From Stentor roeselii (lineage: Eukaryota > Ciliophora > Heterotrichea > Heterotrichida > Stentoridae), in the NCBI GenBank assembly GCA_006503475.1, contig RSEH01000087.1, positions 98,677 to 162,676 on the forward strand: a stretch of 64,000 nt of DNA, written 5' to 3'. This document shows positions 10,810-21,351 of the stretch, in pieces. The position numbers were made by a program, and so were the translations under genes. A model generated the notes under the pieces. The model was not told the DNA's origin. It searched no databases and worked only from the letters and a program-made list of their open reading frames with translations. How positions within the stretch are numbered: the first letter of the stretch is position 1; each line of letters begins with the position of its first letter.

Positions 10810-12231
10810 CTAGTCATCTTTTCTCACTTTTTTTAATTCAGGGACAATTTCTTTGACCCAGGCGGGAACTTCATCGATTTGATTCCTGCTGAACTGAGAA
10901 ACTCGACTCATCCAATAAATTTCGATTTTTTCCATCAAGTGCTGCTTGATTATCAGGAAGTTTCGCTCGAATTGCCCTGATCTGTCTGAATCTTGAGAGA
11001 TTAAACTAGAAAAAAGCTCTTTTAATAGAATTTCAATGAAAAATACCTGCTCTTGGCCACGTTGTTCATTTGCTGATATTGAATCGTTTCCATTGAAGTC
11101 TAATGCAAGGCAACCCAGACGGAGACTTGTTGAAAACCATGAAGGGTTTGTTTTAGAGGATGAGAACTTTGATAGGGTTTCTTGGAAGTCGAATTGGGAG
11201 GATTCTAGCTTGTTGCTTAGGATGTCGTAGATGTGGATTGAACTGTCGCTGGATTTTGTTACTATGAATTTTTTGTTGTCTGTTACGCTGAATTGGGTCA
11301 TTCGGGACTTGCCATGGATTTTTCTTTGAACTTCCATCATGTTGTATGAAACTAGAGATGAGTCGCAGGTGGAAACCCAGACCTCATCCCCAATCTTTTC
11401 AATATCCAAAACCGGTGAAGTTTCCTTACAAATCTGCTCAGTCATATGGCTTCTAATATTAACCTGATACACAAACCCTTCCTTATCTCCAGATATGCTG
11501 CCTAATCTTTACAACTTTCCACTCTCCCATAAGCACTTCAGTGCAAAAACAGAAGTTCCATGAACATGAAAGCTATCTTTGACCTTCCTCATGCCCAAGT
11601 CCCATAACTTGACGAATCCATCTGAACTGCAGGTTAAAATTTCTGTCTTATCTGGACTTAGTAGGACTTTTCTGACGATTCCTGAATGTCCTTTGAAGTC
11701 ACTTTCTGGTTTGTTTCCTCTCATATCAAGTAGCTTGAATGTCTGAGTAGTTATCACCTTTGAAGCAAGGGCAATTACTTGAATATTATCTTGGCAGTCT
11801 AGGTCCCATATACTTGAAGCAAAGCTCCAAGATTTTGATGGCTTGTAGTCGAGCTGTGTTTTAATTAAAAGCCCATCTTCTCCCCCCGAGTAAAGGAAGT
11901 TTTCGTTTAATTTTAGCGCATGAACTGAATCCTTATGATAAACCAATGACTGAACAGGTTCAGTAATTTCCCATCTCCAAGCAAGTATCCTCGAATCAGA
12001 AGAAGCCGAGAAAAAGATCGAATCCGAGCACGCAACTGAGTTAACCCAATGAATGTGTCCATTATAAGCACAAGTCAATCCCCTGTCTAAAGTATTATAC
12101 TCCCTAACAACCCCATCACGAGATCCAGCAACCAAACTCGTAGAAGTCGACGCAAGACAATTAATTCCATTTGAACTCATTTCCAAATCATCTCTAACAA
12201 CAATACCAATTTGTTTAAAACTTTCCTTCAT
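10810..12231 (-). CDS. WD40 protein, WDR48/UAF1 homolog (one 15-nt intron)
   Basis: Two in-frame parts are joined by removing the 15-nt intron at 11498-11512. The junction then reads GKFISGDKEGFVY, a standard WD-repeat strand. The product is about 467 residues. The N-terminus GIVVRDDLEMSSNGINCL parallels the WDR48 start (VIRDE...NGVNAL). Seven WD repeats follow (AGSRDGVVR, SASSDSRILAW, CSSDGFVKLWD and others), then NPSWFSTSLRLGCLALDF, matching the ancillary region after the propeller. Known: WDR48 activates the USP1, USP12 and USP46 deubiquitinases. The start ATG shares one base with the stop of the upstream Unkempt-like gene. Confidence 0.85.
11498..11512 (-). other. 15-nt intron in WDR48 homolog
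   Basis: Sense sequence GTAAAGATTAGGCAG. It carries the only in-frame stop (TAA) between two halves of a continuous WD40 protein, and removal restores the repeat. The 3' end is CAG rather than TAG. Position 10 is A. Confidence 0.85.
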
Positions 12232-12980
12232 TAATTATAATTTATTTTAAAGCACTCTCCTTCAGTTTGACAGATTTTACAGTTATCCATCGATTTACAC
12301 CTAAAACAAGCAGGATGTCCACAAGGAACCCAGATATAACTGACGATTTCATTACAAGAACAAGTTGATTTTTCACTTAAATCTTTGATTTCTTCCATTT
12401 TTCTCATGATTTCGCTGTGAACATTGTTAGAAACTCGTTTTACCTGATCATTCTGATCCAGGGCTTCTTGAAACTTAGAGATAAGCTGTTCTTCATATGA
12501 AAAATTATGTAAAAAAGGACACAAGGACTCATTAGGGCATCCTTCAGAAGTAGTTGAATAAGGACAAGTTGATTTTTGGTAGATGTCAGGATGATAAAGG
12601 ACCTCATTTTCATTATGTGCACTTTTACAAGTCTCTAAAAAGCAGGACCCTGCTGAACTGCAGAGGTTGGCAGAGTACTCATAGTACTTATGAATCCTTC
12701 TTCTTTCACCTTTAAAGTGATAGTAAAGGCAAAAAGTATCATTACAGTCTACTCCTAAACTGCATGGAAAAGCTTTGAAGTAGTCCATGATCCAAGTTGG
12801 TGACTCGATGTTGTTGATTTGGAGGATTTCGTTTTGGAGGACTTGCTTTATGTTGTCTAGTTCAGGGATTTCTTTCATTAACCGGCTTATGTAAAGTCTC
12901 GGGATGTCTGGAAACTCTTCTTCTAACTGTGGTTGAATATTCGGGATCATATAAGGAGGCCTACGTGGTTGTACATACAT
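12231..12980 (-). CDS. Unkempt-like CCCH zinc-finger/RING protein
   Basis: 249 residues. Three CCCH-type fingers: CSLGVDCNDTFCLYYH near residue 73, then C-x5-C-x4-C-x3-H ending CKSAH near 118, then CPYSTTSEGCPNESLCPFLH near 140. YHPDIYQKSTCPY between them is typical of the Unkempt family. The C-terminus has a compact RING-like motif: CSCNEIVSYIWVPCGHPACFRCKSM ending CKIC. Known relatives bind RNA and control translation or decay; that role is inferred here. Two more features of the locus: its TAA stop overlaps the downstream gene's ATG by one base (TAATG), and the start MYVQPRRPPYM is the first ATG after an upstream A/G-rich leader. Confidence 0.75.
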   Translation of the reverse strand: MYVQPRRPPYMIPNIQPQLEEEFPDIPRLYISRLMKEIPELDNIKQVLQNEILQINNIESPTWIMDYFKAFPCSLGVDCNDTFCLYYHFKGERRRIHKYYEYSANLCSSAGSCFLETCKSAHNENEVLYHPDIYQKSTCPYSTTSEGCPNESLCPFLHNFSYEEQLISKFQEALDQNDQVKRVSNNVHSEIMRKMEEIKDLSEKSTCSCNEIVSYIWVPCGHPACFRCKSMDNCKICQTEGECFKINYN

Positions 12981-13271
12981 TTCCTATTATTCTCTTATGA
13001 GTCGTCAAGTACCCACAATCCAACTAAATCAATCTTATTAACCTCCACCCTTCAAATCTCCAGACAATCTTCAATCACCTTCAAATATCAAAACTCAAAA
13101 CATAAAAACCTTTAAAACTTTTTTTATCATTCTTTAAAGTCGTTCAACCCTGACCTCCACTTTTCCATTCCTTCTAAAAGTTGAAACAAGCACCCAAATC
13201 CAAGCCTTATGCAAGGTTAAGCTTAAAACATTCTCAAATCATTAACCTATTCCCAAAGAGCGAATATTTAC

Positions 13272-13613
13272 TTAACTAGTTGTTGCCTTCGGCTCTTCTT
13301 CCTTTCTAAAGACTCTGGGAGGAGGGGCCCTGGTCCTTCTAACCTCGACATTTCTGACTCTGACGACTCGTAAGTGAATGCCACATGAAATACAATATTG
13401 CAGTTTCGTGTAAAGTTTGGGAATGCTGAAATTCTCGAAAGCTCTGTGGTCCTTGATGTCTCTCAGACTTGAAGCGTCAACCATGTTCCTCACTGTGTAC
13501 CTTTTCACGGCCTTGTCTTTTGGAACTTGTCTTCCGCAGTGAGTGCAAGAAACTGGCTTGGTATGCCCTCTGTTCTTTTTGCTTCGTCCACCATTCCTTC
13601 GCTTTTTCGGCAT
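13272..13613 (-). CDS. RPS26: 40S ribosomal protein eS26
   Basis: 113 residues beginning MPKKRRNGGRSKKNRGHTKP, the conserved eS26 N-terminus. CTHCGRQVPKDKA and CISCGIHLRVVRVR provide the CxxC pairs of the zinc site, and RTRAPPPRVFR is the conserved C-terminal Arg/Pro motif. The frame also has an ATG 18 nt further upstream (13631), but eS26 proteins begin M-x-KKRRN, so 13613 is chosen. Single exon. The 5' flank is unusually long and T/G-rich on the plus strand, compatible with a strong promoter. Confidence 0.95.
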   Translation of the reverse strand: MPKKRRNGGRSKKNRGHTKPVSCTHCGRQVPKDKAVKRYTVRNMVDASSLRDIKDHRAFENFSIPKLYTKLQYCISCGIHLRVVRVRNVEVRRTRAPPPRVFRKEEEPKATTS

Positions 13614-13631
13614 TTCTTTTATTAGAATCAT

Positions 13632-14284
13632 GGATTTTTTTTGGAATTTGATGAGAGTCTTTTAGAAATTTTTAGGGATTAGAGAGGGAGGATTGGCAAA
13701 ATTAGGAGGGATGGAAATGAAAAGGATTTGAAAAGTTTTTTGAATTTTTTTGTGTTTTAGATGATTGGGCTAGGCTTTTAAGTTCTTGAAAATCTTGATG
13801 ACTGAGGATTAAATGAAGCATTTGGAAGGATGGAAGGGCCAAAAAAGGGTCTAAGATAAAAAATGGGACCAAAAATTAGGATTTTCATGTTTTTGGATTC
13901 AGAAAAAAAAATGAGGAAACAAAGAAAGATTTTTTAATATCTTACTTAAAACAACTACTTCTCACCATTCAAATATCACAAGATTCGATTATTTTATTAA
14001 ACAACCTTCCAAAATGTGTGAGAAACTAGGAAAAAGTATCTTTTCAAGCAGAAAAAAGTAGTTTGAGGACAAAATCACTTGAAAATTAAAGCCAAATCTT
14101 CCAAACCATTCATAATTTTCTACTTCAAAAGCTCTTGAACTGAATTTTCATAATCGAAGTTCTCAAAAAGCGACTTTCTTAACTTCAATAAAATCTTATC
14201 AAATCATATTCAAACTTTTCCAATCAAACCTAATATAAACCCTATCATTCCAAGTTCTCCCCAAAACTCTTAAAACTAATAAAA
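13632..14284. other. Divergent intergenic region between eS26 and a membrane protein
   Basis: About 650 bp with no ORF or RNA gene that I can support. The half next to eS26 is T/G-rich on the plus strand (A/C-rich in its own sense). The half next to the plus-strand gene shifts towards A/C-rich. It ends ACTAATAAAAATG at the start of the next gene. Confidence 0.55.
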
Positions 14285-14833
14285 ATGTTCTTCGTCTTGT
14301 TTTTCTTTCCTTTTTTCTCTTCAGGCCAAGTATTCCCAGAAGATTCAAAACTTGAGAGGTTCAACGCATGTTACCGAATCGTGAAGTTAAAGCTTTCTCA
14401 AGAAAAAGAAGAAATAGACGAATTCAGCGAAAACTTCGAGAATCCCGATCAAGTAGTGAATAGAATTTCGACTGACATGCTGATAACTTGTTACTCGTCG
14501 ATTTCAAAGAAAACAGCTGAGGATGTTTTAAGTTTGGGAAAAGAGTTGTACTTAAAAGACGAGTTTCATGATTTAACTGGCCTTGACTTGGAGTCTTACG
14601 TGGATGAAGACTTGACCCTCAATCACCAACATCTCAGGTTTTACGAAGAAATCAAGAAAATCAAAGAACGAGCAGAGGATAACGAATTTCAAGACATTCC
14701 CCCATTACCTGAAGTAGGAAACTGGTACGTTTTTTTAGTTATTTCTGCATTTTCATTACTTTTGTACTACTTGATCTCAAAAGTCCTGCCAAGTCTTCAG
14801 CGCAATTCGAAAAAAAACTTAAAAAAACACTAA
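14285..14833 (+). CDS. Type I single-pass membrane protein, unknown
   Basis: 182 residues. A clear signal peptide (MFFVLFFFPFFSSGQV) is followed by an acidic, helical lumenal region with two cysteines (residues about 29 and 70). A transmembrane segment lies near residues 151-170 (YVFLVISAFSLLLYYLI), then a short basic tail ending KKNLKKH. The KKxLKKH tail resembles an ER-retention dilysine-type signal, but that is only suggestive. I recognise no family. It ends 21 bp from the convergent Rab gene. Confidence 0.75.
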   Translation: MFFVLFFFPFFSSGQVFPEDSKLERFNACYRIVKLKLSQEKEEIDEFSENFENPDQVVNRISTDMLITCYSSISKKTAEDVLSLGKELYLKDEFHDLTGLDLESYVDEDLTLNHQHLRFYEEIKKIKERAEDNEFQDIPPLPEVGNWYVFLVISAFSLLLYYLISKVLPSLQRNSKKNLKKH

Positions 14834-14854
14834 AATCATATAAACATTACTTTC

Positions 14855-15505
14855 TTAGCATTCACATCGAGGTACTTCTCGAATTCCCTTAACTTCTTTA
14901 TTTAAAACCACCTCTTCCTTTGTCGTGTGATTTTTGTATATCTGGCTGATAACAACGTCTAAAACAGTTTCAACCCCTCCAGAGACTCCATCTTTCGCGA
15001 TGTCAGCTTCTCGGTTCCAAAGAGCTGATGTCTCAAAATAATAAAACCCTTGCAACTTTGCATAGTTTAAAGCTTTTTCTCTTTCAACAGAGCGAATTGC
15101 TAAATCTGCCTTATTACCAAGAAGGACCACAACACAGCCTTCAGGAGTATAGTTCTTGATTTCAGTCACCCAGTGCTCGACTGAGTCAAAAGAAAGAGAG
15201 TCGCTCAGGTCGAAGGTGAGAAGGCAGATGTCGGTTCCTCTGTAGTAATGTTTTGTTACACTTTTGAACTTTTCTTGACCTGCCGTGTCCCAGATGTGAA
15301 GCTGGATACGACTGCCTGATGACTTTTGAGTCACTACTCGCTTTGTGAACTCTACACCCACTGTTGAGGTTAGGTTCGAAGGAAGCTCGTTTATTACGTA
15401 TCGGTAGACGAGAGCTGTTTTTCCGACGTTACTTGCACCTATTATTACCACTGAATTTAACTTACCTTTGTAGATATCTGAAAAGGTTTCTGGGTCACTT
15501 GACAT
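14855..15505 (-). CDS. Rab-family small GTPase
   Basis: 216 residues. G1 GASNVGKTA, switch I region ending TSTVGVEFTKR, G3 WDTAGQEKFKSV, G4 GNKAD and G5 ETSAL are all present. The Rab-like YYRGTD and the C-terminal CEC (double-Cys prenylation) place it in the Rab family: a membrane-trafficking switch that would be geranylgeranylated. Oddities: Ala-Ser-Asn in the P-loop (GASNVGKT), and an expanded loop after G5 containing DIAKDGVSGG. The subfamily is not obvious; it is nearest in style to the Rab5/Rab2/Rab11 group. Confidence 0.9.
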   Translation of the reverse strand: MSSDPETFSDIYKGKLNSVVIIGASNVGKTALVYRYVINELPSNLTSTVGVEFTKRVVTQKSSGSRIQLHIWDTAGQEKFKSVTKHYYRGTDICLLTFDLSDSLSFDSVEHWVTEIKNYTPEGCVVVLLGNKADLAIRSVEREKALNYAKLQGFYYFETSALWNREADIAKDGVSGGVETVLDVVISQIYKNHTTKEEVVLNKEVKGIREVPRCEC

Positions 15506-15947
15506 AGGTTTGGATTATTAATTTTTTTTTGGGTTGGATTTTTAGGATTTAGTGGAGAAAGAATGGGTTTTGGGATTTTATTTGAGTTGAGATGGATTTT
15601 TAATGTGGAGGAGGAATTTTGTTTTTGTTGAATTTTGTTAAGGAGTTTAGTGAATTGATTTATAATGAGGAAAAGAGGGAGATAATAATCAAATTTCTGC
15701 TTTTGATATTGAAGGAAATCACAAAGTTATTATATTGAAGAAATAATAACACTGAATTAACATAAAAACTTATGTTATTATTGATTCCATCCTTACGCAT
15801 CATAATCATCAATTGTGATTGAATCCACTTGATATTAATAAAGTCTCTTTCATATAAACTTTACCACCTTTGAGTAAACCACTAAAAGTGCTTAAACTAA
15901 CTAAATAACAATCCTAAAACAAACTAAAAACTTTTGTGTCTTTTAAG
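15506..15947. other. Intergenic, no gene seen
   Basis: T/G-rich next to the Rab start, then AT-rich towards the MFS gene's 3' end. Nothing else recognised. Confidence 0.5.
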
Positions 15948-17360
15948 TTAACCACTAGTATAACTTAAATTAACTGGAGTGTTATCTTGTGATAAACTAT
16001 TATCCAGTATAACATCTTTCGTATCAGTTTTCAAAATCAAAGTATCAACAATAATCCCCACTGATAATCCTGCAACTGCCACAAAGATATACAAATGCGA
16101 GACTTTCATTATCGAGAAAAATATCGTAGGACTGAAAACACTGAAAATTCTGGCAACACTATTACAAAGTGCAAGACTAGCAGTTCTGATATTTGTCTTA
16201 TACAATTCTGTAGTATAAGGAAAAATAACGGAAAACATTCCTCCAAAAGATCCATAAGCTAAGCTAGTTCCCCAGAAGAAGCTGAATCCGCTTTCTGACA
16301 CATAAGCAACTCCACTAGAGACAGCACCAATAGCAGAACACAATATCATAGTATTCTTTCTCCCCATACAACTCATCTCAATCAATCCAATAAGCCCAAG
16401 TTCAATAACAACCTGAATCCCAGTACACATAATCGAGACTAAAATCACATCATGACGATCAGTTCCAACAGCAACTAAGAACGGAAACGCGAAATAAAGC
16501 CCATAATACCCAAAAACAATAAAAATCCACAAAATCGAGACCATTAAATGTTTTTTCCACAACTTCCCCGAGCACAAATATCTTAAACTAACACCCTGAT
16601 CCTCACAAACATCCATAAAAACAATTTTTTTCTTTTCCAATTCAGAGCAAGTATCTTTCCCATTAGTCCTCGCAATAAAATCAAGTATTTCAACAGCTTC
16701 ATTTTTTCTGTCTTTCCTCACCTGAAACAAGGGACTTTCCGTTAAAAAGAAATAATTTCCAATCAACGAAAGAAATCCAGGAACCGCTGCAATGATTGAC
16801 ACTTCTCGCCAGTTGTCTTGGTCCAGGTTGGGGTTGAAGAAAAAGATGACGAGAATGATCCACATTTCGCCGAGACATTGAATGAACCAGTACCCGACTG
16901 AAATCGCTCCTCGGATGCTGGTAGGGGTGATCTCGATGATGTAGACTGAAGACGAGTATATTGACAGGCTTATGGAAATTCCGTTTATTAGCCTGAAAAA
17001 AGCTTGGGAATAAACTTCTTGGCTTAAAGAACTTAAAATTGCGGAAAGGCTCAGCAGGAATAAAGAAATGTTCATCGTTGTTAGACGACCAAATCGGTCA
17101 CCGAAGAACATCATGTAAAGGCATACTAAGAGACCTCCTGATATGAAAACTGAACTTAATAAAGATACTTCTAAGTCTTCTAGCTTCCATATGTGGGATA
17201 ATATAAAGGGAAGAGTCGTCATCACTGAAAAATTCGCGCCTAATGAAAAACTTGAAAGGCTTACGATTATGAAGGCGCGAAGTTGGAATGATCCGAAACC
17301 GACCCGGTCTATCACTTCATTGACGTGATTTTTATGATCCAAAAGAAATTCTTTAGACAT
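15948..17360 (-). CDS. MFS transporter, SV2/organic-cation-like
   Basis: 470 residues with about 12 hydrophobic segments. The MFS signature between TM2 and TM3 is GDRFGRLTT. IIEITPTSIRGAI near TM4-5 and TTELYKTNIRTASLALCNSVARI near TM10-11 match the sugar/organic-cation/SV2-related (SVOP) branch. The N-terminus DRVGFGSFQLRAF is also typical of SV2-related carriers, where the domain begins D.G.G.FQ. It probably moves a small organic solute across the plasma or vesicle membrane; the substrate cannot be told. Single exon. The central loop holds the short charged stretch expected between the two six-helix halves. Confidence 0.85.
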   Translation of the reverse strand: MSKEFLLDHKNHVNEVIDRVGFGSFQLRAFIIVSLSSFSLGANFSVMTTLPFILSHIWKLEDLEVSLLSSVFISGGLLVCLYMMFFGDRFGRLTTMNISLFLLSLSAILSSLSQEVYSQAFFRLINGISISLSIYSSSVYIIEITPTSIRGAISVGYWFIQCLGEMWIILVIFFFNPNLDQDNWREVSIIAAVPGFLSLIGNYFFLTESPLFQVRKDRKNEAVEILDFIARTNGKDTCSELEKKKIVFMDVCEDQGVSLRYLCSGKLWKKHLMVSILWIFIVFGYYGLYFAFPFLVAVGTDRHDVILVSIMCTGIQVVIELGLIGLIEMSCMGRKNTMILCSAIGAVSSGVAYVSESGFSFFWGTSLAYGSFGGMFSVIFPYTTELYKTNIRTASLALCNSVARIFSVFSPTIFFSIMKVSHLYIFVAVAGLSVGIIVDTLILKTDTKDVILDNSLSQDNTPVNLSYTSG

Positions 17361-18586
17361 TTATTGCTGATCACAATTTTATCATTCAGGATTACCGCGG
17401 TTCTGAAAATGGATTCATATAGTTTGAATATGAAAAAGTAACCTTTTTGATATTACTTTTAATAATCATATAGATAGACTAATACCCAATCCCCATTTCC
17501 AACACCTAATAAAAACCAATAATTTATATGTGAATACGAAATAAAAATTTAAATTAATCGTCTCCAAATTTGGCAGTGGCTGATCATGAAGTAATTTCAA
17601 TGACTTATTCAAATCAGACCTATAAGTCCCTCAAGTAAATTCAAATAACTTCCATATTTCCTGGTGACCTAAACACTTAAATCAAAAAACTTTTTTACTA
17701 AACTTATCTATTACACCTATAAGAAATTCATCTCTCTTTACTTCGATCCATATAGATTTCTTTATAATATAAGATTACTTATCGTGTCAATCATGATGAT
17801 AAAAACATTATTGAGAATGGATTAATATTCCACCTAGCATAATAAACACATAAGAAGTGGAGAATTTCATCAAGTATTTAATAGCGCAGGTTTGAATAGG
17901 CTTTAGACTCTGGAAAGTATATTTAGCACTCCCTGTTTCGGAGAAGTTACAGCATATAAGACCTGACTTTGTACCATAAAATATATTTGTATAAATAAAG
18001 GCCAGCGAAAAGTCCCAAAAGATCTAATAAGTGAGACTAATTGTCAAATTGTACAATCTACGATGATTGCACGGTGAGACATACTCAAACCTAGCGAAAC
18101 ACTTTAAATTATTGTGATTTTCTGCTAAAGTACTTAATTTCAACCACGATGATCAGAAACCTCAAAGAGAGCCTAACTGGTACTGTGAATGATGCCTATA
18201 ACAACAACATTCAACCTAGCAATGCAGTGGGCAACTAAAAGGTGAAAAAAAAAATCCCTTCATACCCTAAGAGAATGACAATGCAAACGAAAAAAAATTG
18301 ATGCATTTCTAATCAAGTCGTTGCCAATTGTATTTTCCATGCAAAATCATCAGTTCTTTCCTTTTCCGAGCACATCTGCATCTAAGTAATGCAGAGAATC
18401 ACTTTCACCGCCTCATCTTTCACTCATTCCTTTCCAAAACAATTGACTTTCAAAACACCCGGTAGTTCCGAGCAATGCGAAAATTATATCAAGAAATAAA
18501 AAGATCATTTTTTTTCTGTTTTTTATCAAAATTTAGGTTAAAAAAAAATAATCAAAACCATTACTAAAATTTTTTCTTAGCTTTGA
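17361..18586. other. Long non-coding stretch
   Basis: I find no supported gene, tRNA or other standard RNA here. The segment 17880-18260 is less AT-rich than its surroundings and has no open frame, so an unrecognised RNA gene cannot be excluded. A small hairpin at 18375-18395 is listed separately. Confidence 0.4.
18375..18395. other. Perfect 7-bp inverted repeat, 7-nt loop
   Basis: TCTGCAT followed by CTAAGTA and then ATGCAGA. It is non-coding and of unknown role. Short stems of this size are expected by chance in long AT-rich DNA. Confidence 0.4.
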
Positions 18587-18900
18587 ATCAACAAAGGAAG
18601 AAGTAGGCTGCTGGCCTTTGTCGAAAAAGTTCAACAAGTAAAACTGAAGCTGATTGAAAGAAATGACCAAGGCAAGCCTTTAAGAAACGAGTTAGAATTT
18701 TGGGTGGTTTTAGACTGTAGACAGAAAATTATTAAAGCGCGGACTAGAAAAACTCATGTTATGAAGGATGAGATTAGAAGAGACACTTTTTAGTCTTTGA
18801 GTCTCCAGAGGTACTTTTGAATGATGGGCAGTGTTGTCAGAAGTCCCAAGTCGTGAATGGATATTCTTTCAGGGCAAGAATTGCCAAGTACTTAAAGTAG
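18587..18900 (+). pseudogene. Coding relic without start, split by a frame change
   Basis: After a TGA at 18584, a frame is open for 68 codons with protein-like composition (LLAFVEKVQQVKLKLIERND, then ELEFWVVLDCRQKIIKART), ending at a TAG at 18791. A second frame resumes at once with LVFESPEVLLNDGQCCQKSQ and runs to a TAG at 18898. No ATG begins either part. A 20-nt GT...TAG segment ending just before AAGAGACAC could join them, but its length is atypical here. It is most likely a decaying gene of unknown family. Confidence 0.35.
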
Positions 18901-19361
18901 AAAATCTCTAGGTTTAGAGGGTCACGACTTCGTTTACATGGATACAGAGATTGGTTAGGTTTTCTTCTGAGATATTGACTTTACAGTCCATTTAGAACAT
19001 CTCCACTTTTAGTTGTAAGAAAAACTATTTATTTTAGACCTAATGATTGGGAGGAATAGATATTGAATATACTCTCTATGTTTGAAGTATCTATAATTTA
19101 TTATTACTTTCCGCATCAATAAAAGACATTAAAATTAATGCTTAATTGAAGATATCTTTAAAAATTCAATCTATCCAAATCCATCAATTTAAAATAGTTA
19201 AATTAATACTTAAATGAATAGTTCAATAATATATTAATTATTATAAAATCACTGAAAAACTGAGAACCATAAAACTGATCATTCAATAAATTTACGATAA
19301 AAAATTAATAATAATCTCACCCAACAATAAATGATGCAAAACACATCAAATAACTTTTCTT
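18901..19361. other. Intergenic, no gene seen
   Basis: Very AT-rich. Nothing recognised. Confidence 0.45.
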
Positions 19362-19904
19362 TCAATAAACCCTACCCAAAACCAGTGCACAATAAGGACA
19401 TCTATGTAAAATCCCAAGATTTTCATTACTTCCACAGCACATCGCAAAAGCCTGAGTAATTTTCTTAAAATAGTTAAAACTGGTCTCATCAGGTGCCTCA
19501 ACAAGACTCTGCACATACTTCTTGCAACATCCACAAAATACTGCACAAGGAGAGCATCCTAAAAACCCTTCAGAGTACTTAAACTTTTCAGGAGAATGCA
19601 TCGACGCGAGTCTGAACTCAGTGATCGAAGTCCCAACACTAGACTTTGCATCATCAGTGACTCTTCGACTTGCAACATTACTTAAATTCGCAGAGTTCTC
19701 ATCAAGTTTCCACAAACCTTTCATCCTTGTCCCTCTTAAATGAGGAGAAAGAAGCTCTTCAGAGCTAGCTGAGTTATCGGGATGAATTTCTTTTAATGAA
19801 AACATTTGAAGTTCATAAGATTCTGTCAAATTTTCGCTATTTGTGAAGTCAGTAGGCAGGTTCACCCTGAAATTATCAAAGCGGCCAGCTCGTCCGTTAA
19901 GCAT
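19362..19904 (-). CDS. Small Cys-rich protein with LITAF-like C-terminus
   Basis: About 180 residues if translation starts at the ATG at 19904 (MLNGRAGRFDNFRV). The frame continues upstream to 20054, but that part is AT-rich filler. The C-terminal third has CGCCKKYVQS, about 30 residues later HRCPYCALVLGR, and a moderately hydrophobic helix between them. This CxxC...HxCxxC spacing is the layout of LITAF/SIMPLE zinc modules, which are inserted in endosomal membranes. A further CCG lies within the helix. The middle is Ser-rich and probably disordered. LITAF assignment is tentative because the membrane segment is weak. Confidence 0.55.
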   Translation of the reverse strand: MLNGRAGRFDNFRVNLPTDFTNSENLTESYELQMFSLKEIHPDNSASSEELLSPHLRGTRMKGLWKLDENSANLSNVASRRVTDDAKSSVGTSITEFRLASMHSPEKFKYSEGFLGCSPCAVFCGCCKKYVQSLVEAPDETSFNYFKKITQAFAMCCGSNENLGILHRCPYCALVLGRVY

Positions 19905-20226
19905 TTTTATCTTAAGTAATCTTAAAAGATTTAAATGTATTAAAACAATTTGAAGGAAAAGATCATGATTATAAAAATTTCTAAGAAAATCTTCGAATTC
20001 AAAGTGGCATAAGTTTAACACCCTGCTATTAAATATAAGAAGGTAAAAAATCATAAATTATAAAAACTTCAAAGAAAACCTGTTAAAATTCAAATCATAA
20101 TTTTAACCCTGTTATTAAAAAATAAAGCAAAAAATAACCAAATCATAAAACCTCTAACAAAACCTTTAAAATCCAAAGTACCTAATTTTAACACCCAATA
20201 TTAAATAATTTTAGAATTCTAGTTAA

Positions 20227-20757
20227 CTAAGGAAATGCCCTCTTGGTCAGAATGGTATAAAAGTCTTCCCTGGTAATCTCATGACCATTCGAGGCAGCTC
20301 TTTCCAACATTTCATTAAGTTCATCAACAGTCATAGTTTCCCCAAGTTCCTTTGCGACTCTTCTAAGATTATTCAAATTGATAGATCCAGTCTTATCATC
20401 GTCAAACAATTCAAAAATCTTTTCAATGCCAGACCTGCTCTCCTTATCCCCAAGCTTATCAGTGATGGCATCAAGAAAAGTATCAAAGTCAATCGCAGAT
20501 CCAAGTCGATCCAAGTCAGCAATCATCGCATAAATCGTCGGGTTCTTCGACTCAAAGCCCAAAGACTGCATCGCCGCTCGAAGCTCTTTCGGGTCAATTG
20601 TGCCTGACCCGTCAGTGTCGAAAAGATTAAAAGCTTCTTTAATCTCTTCTATTTCGTCTTCTGTCAGTCCTCGCTTTTCTGCTCCTCTTCTGCCGGAAGG
20701 TGATTTGCTTTTAGAAGCCACGTTTCTTGAGGCTGGTTCGTATCCTCCACGCTTCAT
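20227..20757 (-). CDS. Centrin
   Basis: 176 residues: basic N-terminal extension, then [38 protein letters not shown] in the usual centrin register. EF-hand 1 ([12 protein letters not shown]) is intact. EF-hand 2 is degenerate ([12 protein letters not shown]). EF-hand 3 ([12 protein letters not shown]) is good, with the centrin-type [10 protein letters not shown] following. EF-hand 4 has lost its acidic ligands ([11 protein letters not shown]). Centrins act at basal bodies and, in heterotrichs, in contractile fibres. Loss of sites 2 and 4 suggests a variant with two Ca2+ sites. The 5' flank is strikingly T/G-rich on the plus strand. Confidence 0.95.
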   Translation of the reverse strand: MKRGGYEPASRNVASKSKSPSGRRGAEKRGLTEDEIEEIKEAFNLFDTDGSGTIDPKELRAAMQSLGFESKNPTIYAMIADLDRLGSAIDFDTFLDAITDKLGDKESRSGIEKIFELFDDDKTGSINLNNLRRVAKELGETMTVDELNEMLERAASNGHEITREDFYTILTKRAFP

Positions 20758-21351
20758 TTAAATATAGCCATCATTTTTTTAAATTTCTTGGGATTTTGGT
20801 TTTGAAATTTGGAGATTTTTGGGTTTGGTTTGGGTTTGGGTCGAAGGAAGTGGATTTGAGGATTATTGGGGTTTGGATTTTGGAGATTTTTTTAGTTTAT
20901 TGAGGATTTGGGGATTTGGGGAATGGGAATGAATGGCAGGGTAAATGGTTGTGGATTAAATAGGTTATGTTTGGAGGTTTATTTGGTTGGTTTTAAGGGA
21001 TTTAAATTTTTTATGATTTAGGTTAGGTTTTGTGGATGGTTGTTGGTTTGATCTTGATAGGAAAATTGTAGGAGAAGGATTGATTGATGCCTTGTTTTAA
21101 TTGAAATCATTATGAACTAGTTGAAACTCTATAAAAATAATCTGTGGAAAATATGATTTAATAAATTCTTATACAGTAATTTCATTACTTGTGAAAAACT
21201 ATTAAAATCACCTTTGAATAAAACACTTTGATCATTAAATAACTAAATCAGATTCTTGATTTTTTCACAAACTTCATTAACAAAATCACCAGGCTATTCA
21301 ACCATCCTTGCAAACCAAAAATGAATCCAAACAATAGCCAGTCCTATAAAA
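20758..21351. other. Divergent promoter region between centrin and PX genes
   Basis: No gene seen. The centrin side is T/G-rich on the plus strand, including GGGTTTGG-type words. The PX side turns A/C-rich and ends CCTATAAAAATG, placing a TATA-like element directly on the start codon. Confidence 0.5.

Noticed and set aside
13614-13631. Upstream ATG adding MILIKE to eS26
   Set aside because: eS26 proteins start at M-x-KKRRN; the second ATG gives exactly that.
17880-18260. Possible structured RNA gene (U snRNA, snoRNA or RNase P)
   Set aside because: No characteristic U1, U2, U4, U5, U6, RNase P or box C/D sequence could be matched; only composition suggests it.
20815-20850. Telomere-like GGGTTTGG words
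   Set aside because: Only a few imperfect units inside a generally T/G-rich 5' flank; no array and no chromosome end.
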